Assembly: GCA_002688165.1 (NCBI GenBank)
Contig: NZCB01000018.1
Span: 1-5,172, forward strand
Reading direction: 5' to 3'
Length of the DNA: 5,172 bases
DNA from: Candidatus Pacearchaeota archaeon
Lineage (GTDB): Archaea > Nanobdellota > Nanobdellia > Pacearchaeales > GW2011-AR1
In this document: positions 4,601 to 5,172 of the stretch, piece by piece
How the letters are laid out: every line of letters begins with the position of its first letter
Position numbering within the stretch: position 1 is the stretch's first letter
The notes under the pieces: generated by a model
Database searches by the model: none
The model's input: only the letters and a program-made list of their open reading frames with translations
Told to the model about the DNA's origin: nothing
Program-made: the position numbers and the translations under genes

Positions 4601-4649
4601 ATAATTACAATAGAGGTATTGCTTTGCTTTGTAATATTTTTGTAATTAT
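4601..4649. repeat. 10-bp perfect inverted repeat between the EF-2 and deoxyhypusine synthase genes
   Basis: ATAATTACAA (4601-4610) and TTGTAATTAT (4640-4649) are exact reverse complements separated by 29 bases. A shorter TTGTAA (4629-4634) could compete for pairing with the left arm. The repeat starts 4 nt after the EF-2 stop and ends 4 nt upstream of the candidate TATA box. It could be a 3' hairpin of the EF-2 mRNA or an operator next to the operon promoter. Confidence 0.5.
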
Positions 4650-4653
4650 CATC

Positions 4654-5172
4654 TTATTCGTTATCTGCAAGTCCTTTCCTTTGTCTAACGCCTTTAACAA
4701 TTTCTGCTTGTAATTGAGTAGGAACTTTCTCGAAGTTCTGGTCAACCATGCTAAATCCGCCTCTTCCTTCAGTTGAGCTTCTTATATCTGAACTCATTCC
4801 AATCATCTCAGCAACTGGCATTTTAGCCTTAACTGCAACTTGCCCTGCTGTTTGCTCAATGTCAATAACTTGTCCTCTCTTAGCACTGACTAACTTAGTT
4901 AACTCTCCCATGTAATCTACTGGAGCTTCTAATAATAATGTTTGTAGAGGTTCTAATAGAACTGGACTAGCACTTTCGATAGACATTCTTATAGAATCTC
5001 TAACTGCAGGGTAAACTTGGGCAGGTCCTCTGTGAATTGCGTCTTCGTGTAATTTTAAATCAACTAGGCTAATTTTTAATTTTCCACATGGTTCTCTTGC
5101 TAGAACTCCTGCATCTATAACCTGTTCAATACCATCCATAATCATTTCAATAACTTCATTCATATGAACTTC
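4654..5172 (-). CDS. Translation elongation factor 2 (aEF-2), C-terminal part (5' end outside the window)
   Basis: About 172 C-terminal residues of the archaeal/eukaryotic-type translocase GTPase EF-2, which moves tRNAs and mRNA through the ribosome. The frame is open to the window edge, so the internal Met at 5163 is not the start. The visible part covers domain IV, with KLHEDAIHRGPAQVYPAV, then domain V, with LLEAPVDYMGELTKLVSAKRGQ (written in part: LLEP at its start and KLVSAKRGQ at its end), MPVAEMIGMSSDIRSSTEGRG and a terminal RQRKGL typical of archaeal EF-2. The His in DAIHRG, codon 5032-5034, is the residue converted to diphthamide in archaea and eukaryotes, and the surrounding loop is intact. 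The GTPase domain is off the window. It precedes the deoxyhypusine synthase gene on the same strand, so two translation factors with unique modifications are represented side by side. Confidence 0.95.
   Translation of the reverse strand, partial: EVHMNEVIEMIMDGIEQVIDAGVLAREPCGKLKISLVDLKLHEDAIHRGPAQVYPAVRDSIRMSIESASPVLLEPLQTLLLEAPVDYMGELTKLVSAKRGQVIDIEQTAGQVAVKAKMPVAEMIGMSSDIRSSTEGRGGFSMVDQNFEKVPTQLQAEIVKGVRQRKGLADNE

Noticed and set aside
5110..5125. TATAAC in the EF-2 gene as partner R'' box for site 3
   Set aside because: Only six bases agree with the needed GCGTATAAC, it lies in conserved coding sequence, and no attC fold surrounds it.

Overview
The window looks like part of a small, AT-rich archaeal genome, probably a DPANN-type lineage such as Woesearchaeota or Pacearchaeota. 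The reasons are an archaeal/eukaryotic-type EF-2 C-terminus with an intact diphthamide loop, a deoxyhypusine synthase, and genes whose TATA boxes lie about 24-26 nt before the ATG, as in leaderless archaeal transcripts. The lineage is inferred from these features only.

Right half (about 2500-5172, all genes on the minus strand): the 3' end of the EF-2 gene (partial, running off the window), then a deoxyhypusine synthase-like gene, then a fold-III PLP-dependent amino acid decarboxylase whose start overlaps the synthase stop by 29 bp. The last two form a compact operon. It plausibly makes a polyamine or agmatine-type aminobutyl donor and uses it on aIF5A. Two A/T-rich hairpins and a T-tract follow the operon.

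Left half (1 to about 2475): two single-gene units separated by three homologous, heavily structured repeats at 1-94, 1334-1418 and 2384-2475. Each repeat has an outer stem enclosing two hairpins separated by a conserved CCAAAT, and ends in a GTTAnnn box. This is the architecture of integron attC recombination sites. The strongest evidence is at the unit boundaries. For each unit, the bases just after the predicted G^TT cut at its left end are the exact reverse complement of the R'' box of the site at its right end (9 bp for unit A, 8 bp for unit B). Pairing within each site as it sits in the array is poorer, 5 of 7. That is the pattern expected if each unit was inserted from a circular cassette. 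Cassette A (89-1412) carries a HisC-like aminotransferase on the minus strand, opposite to its attC, with its own promoter. Cassette B (1413-2469) carries a PhnP-like metallo-beta-lactamase-fold protein on the plus strand, also with its own TATA box.

Unusually, both cassettes also have longer, interrupted inverted repeats between their ends and the gene. No integrase gene or attI site is visible, so this is either the far end of an integron array or an integrase-less attC cluster beside a core operon. The genes themselves belong to known families. The notable content is the archaeal cassette array, its extended inverted repeats, and several active-site substitutions in the encoded enzymes.
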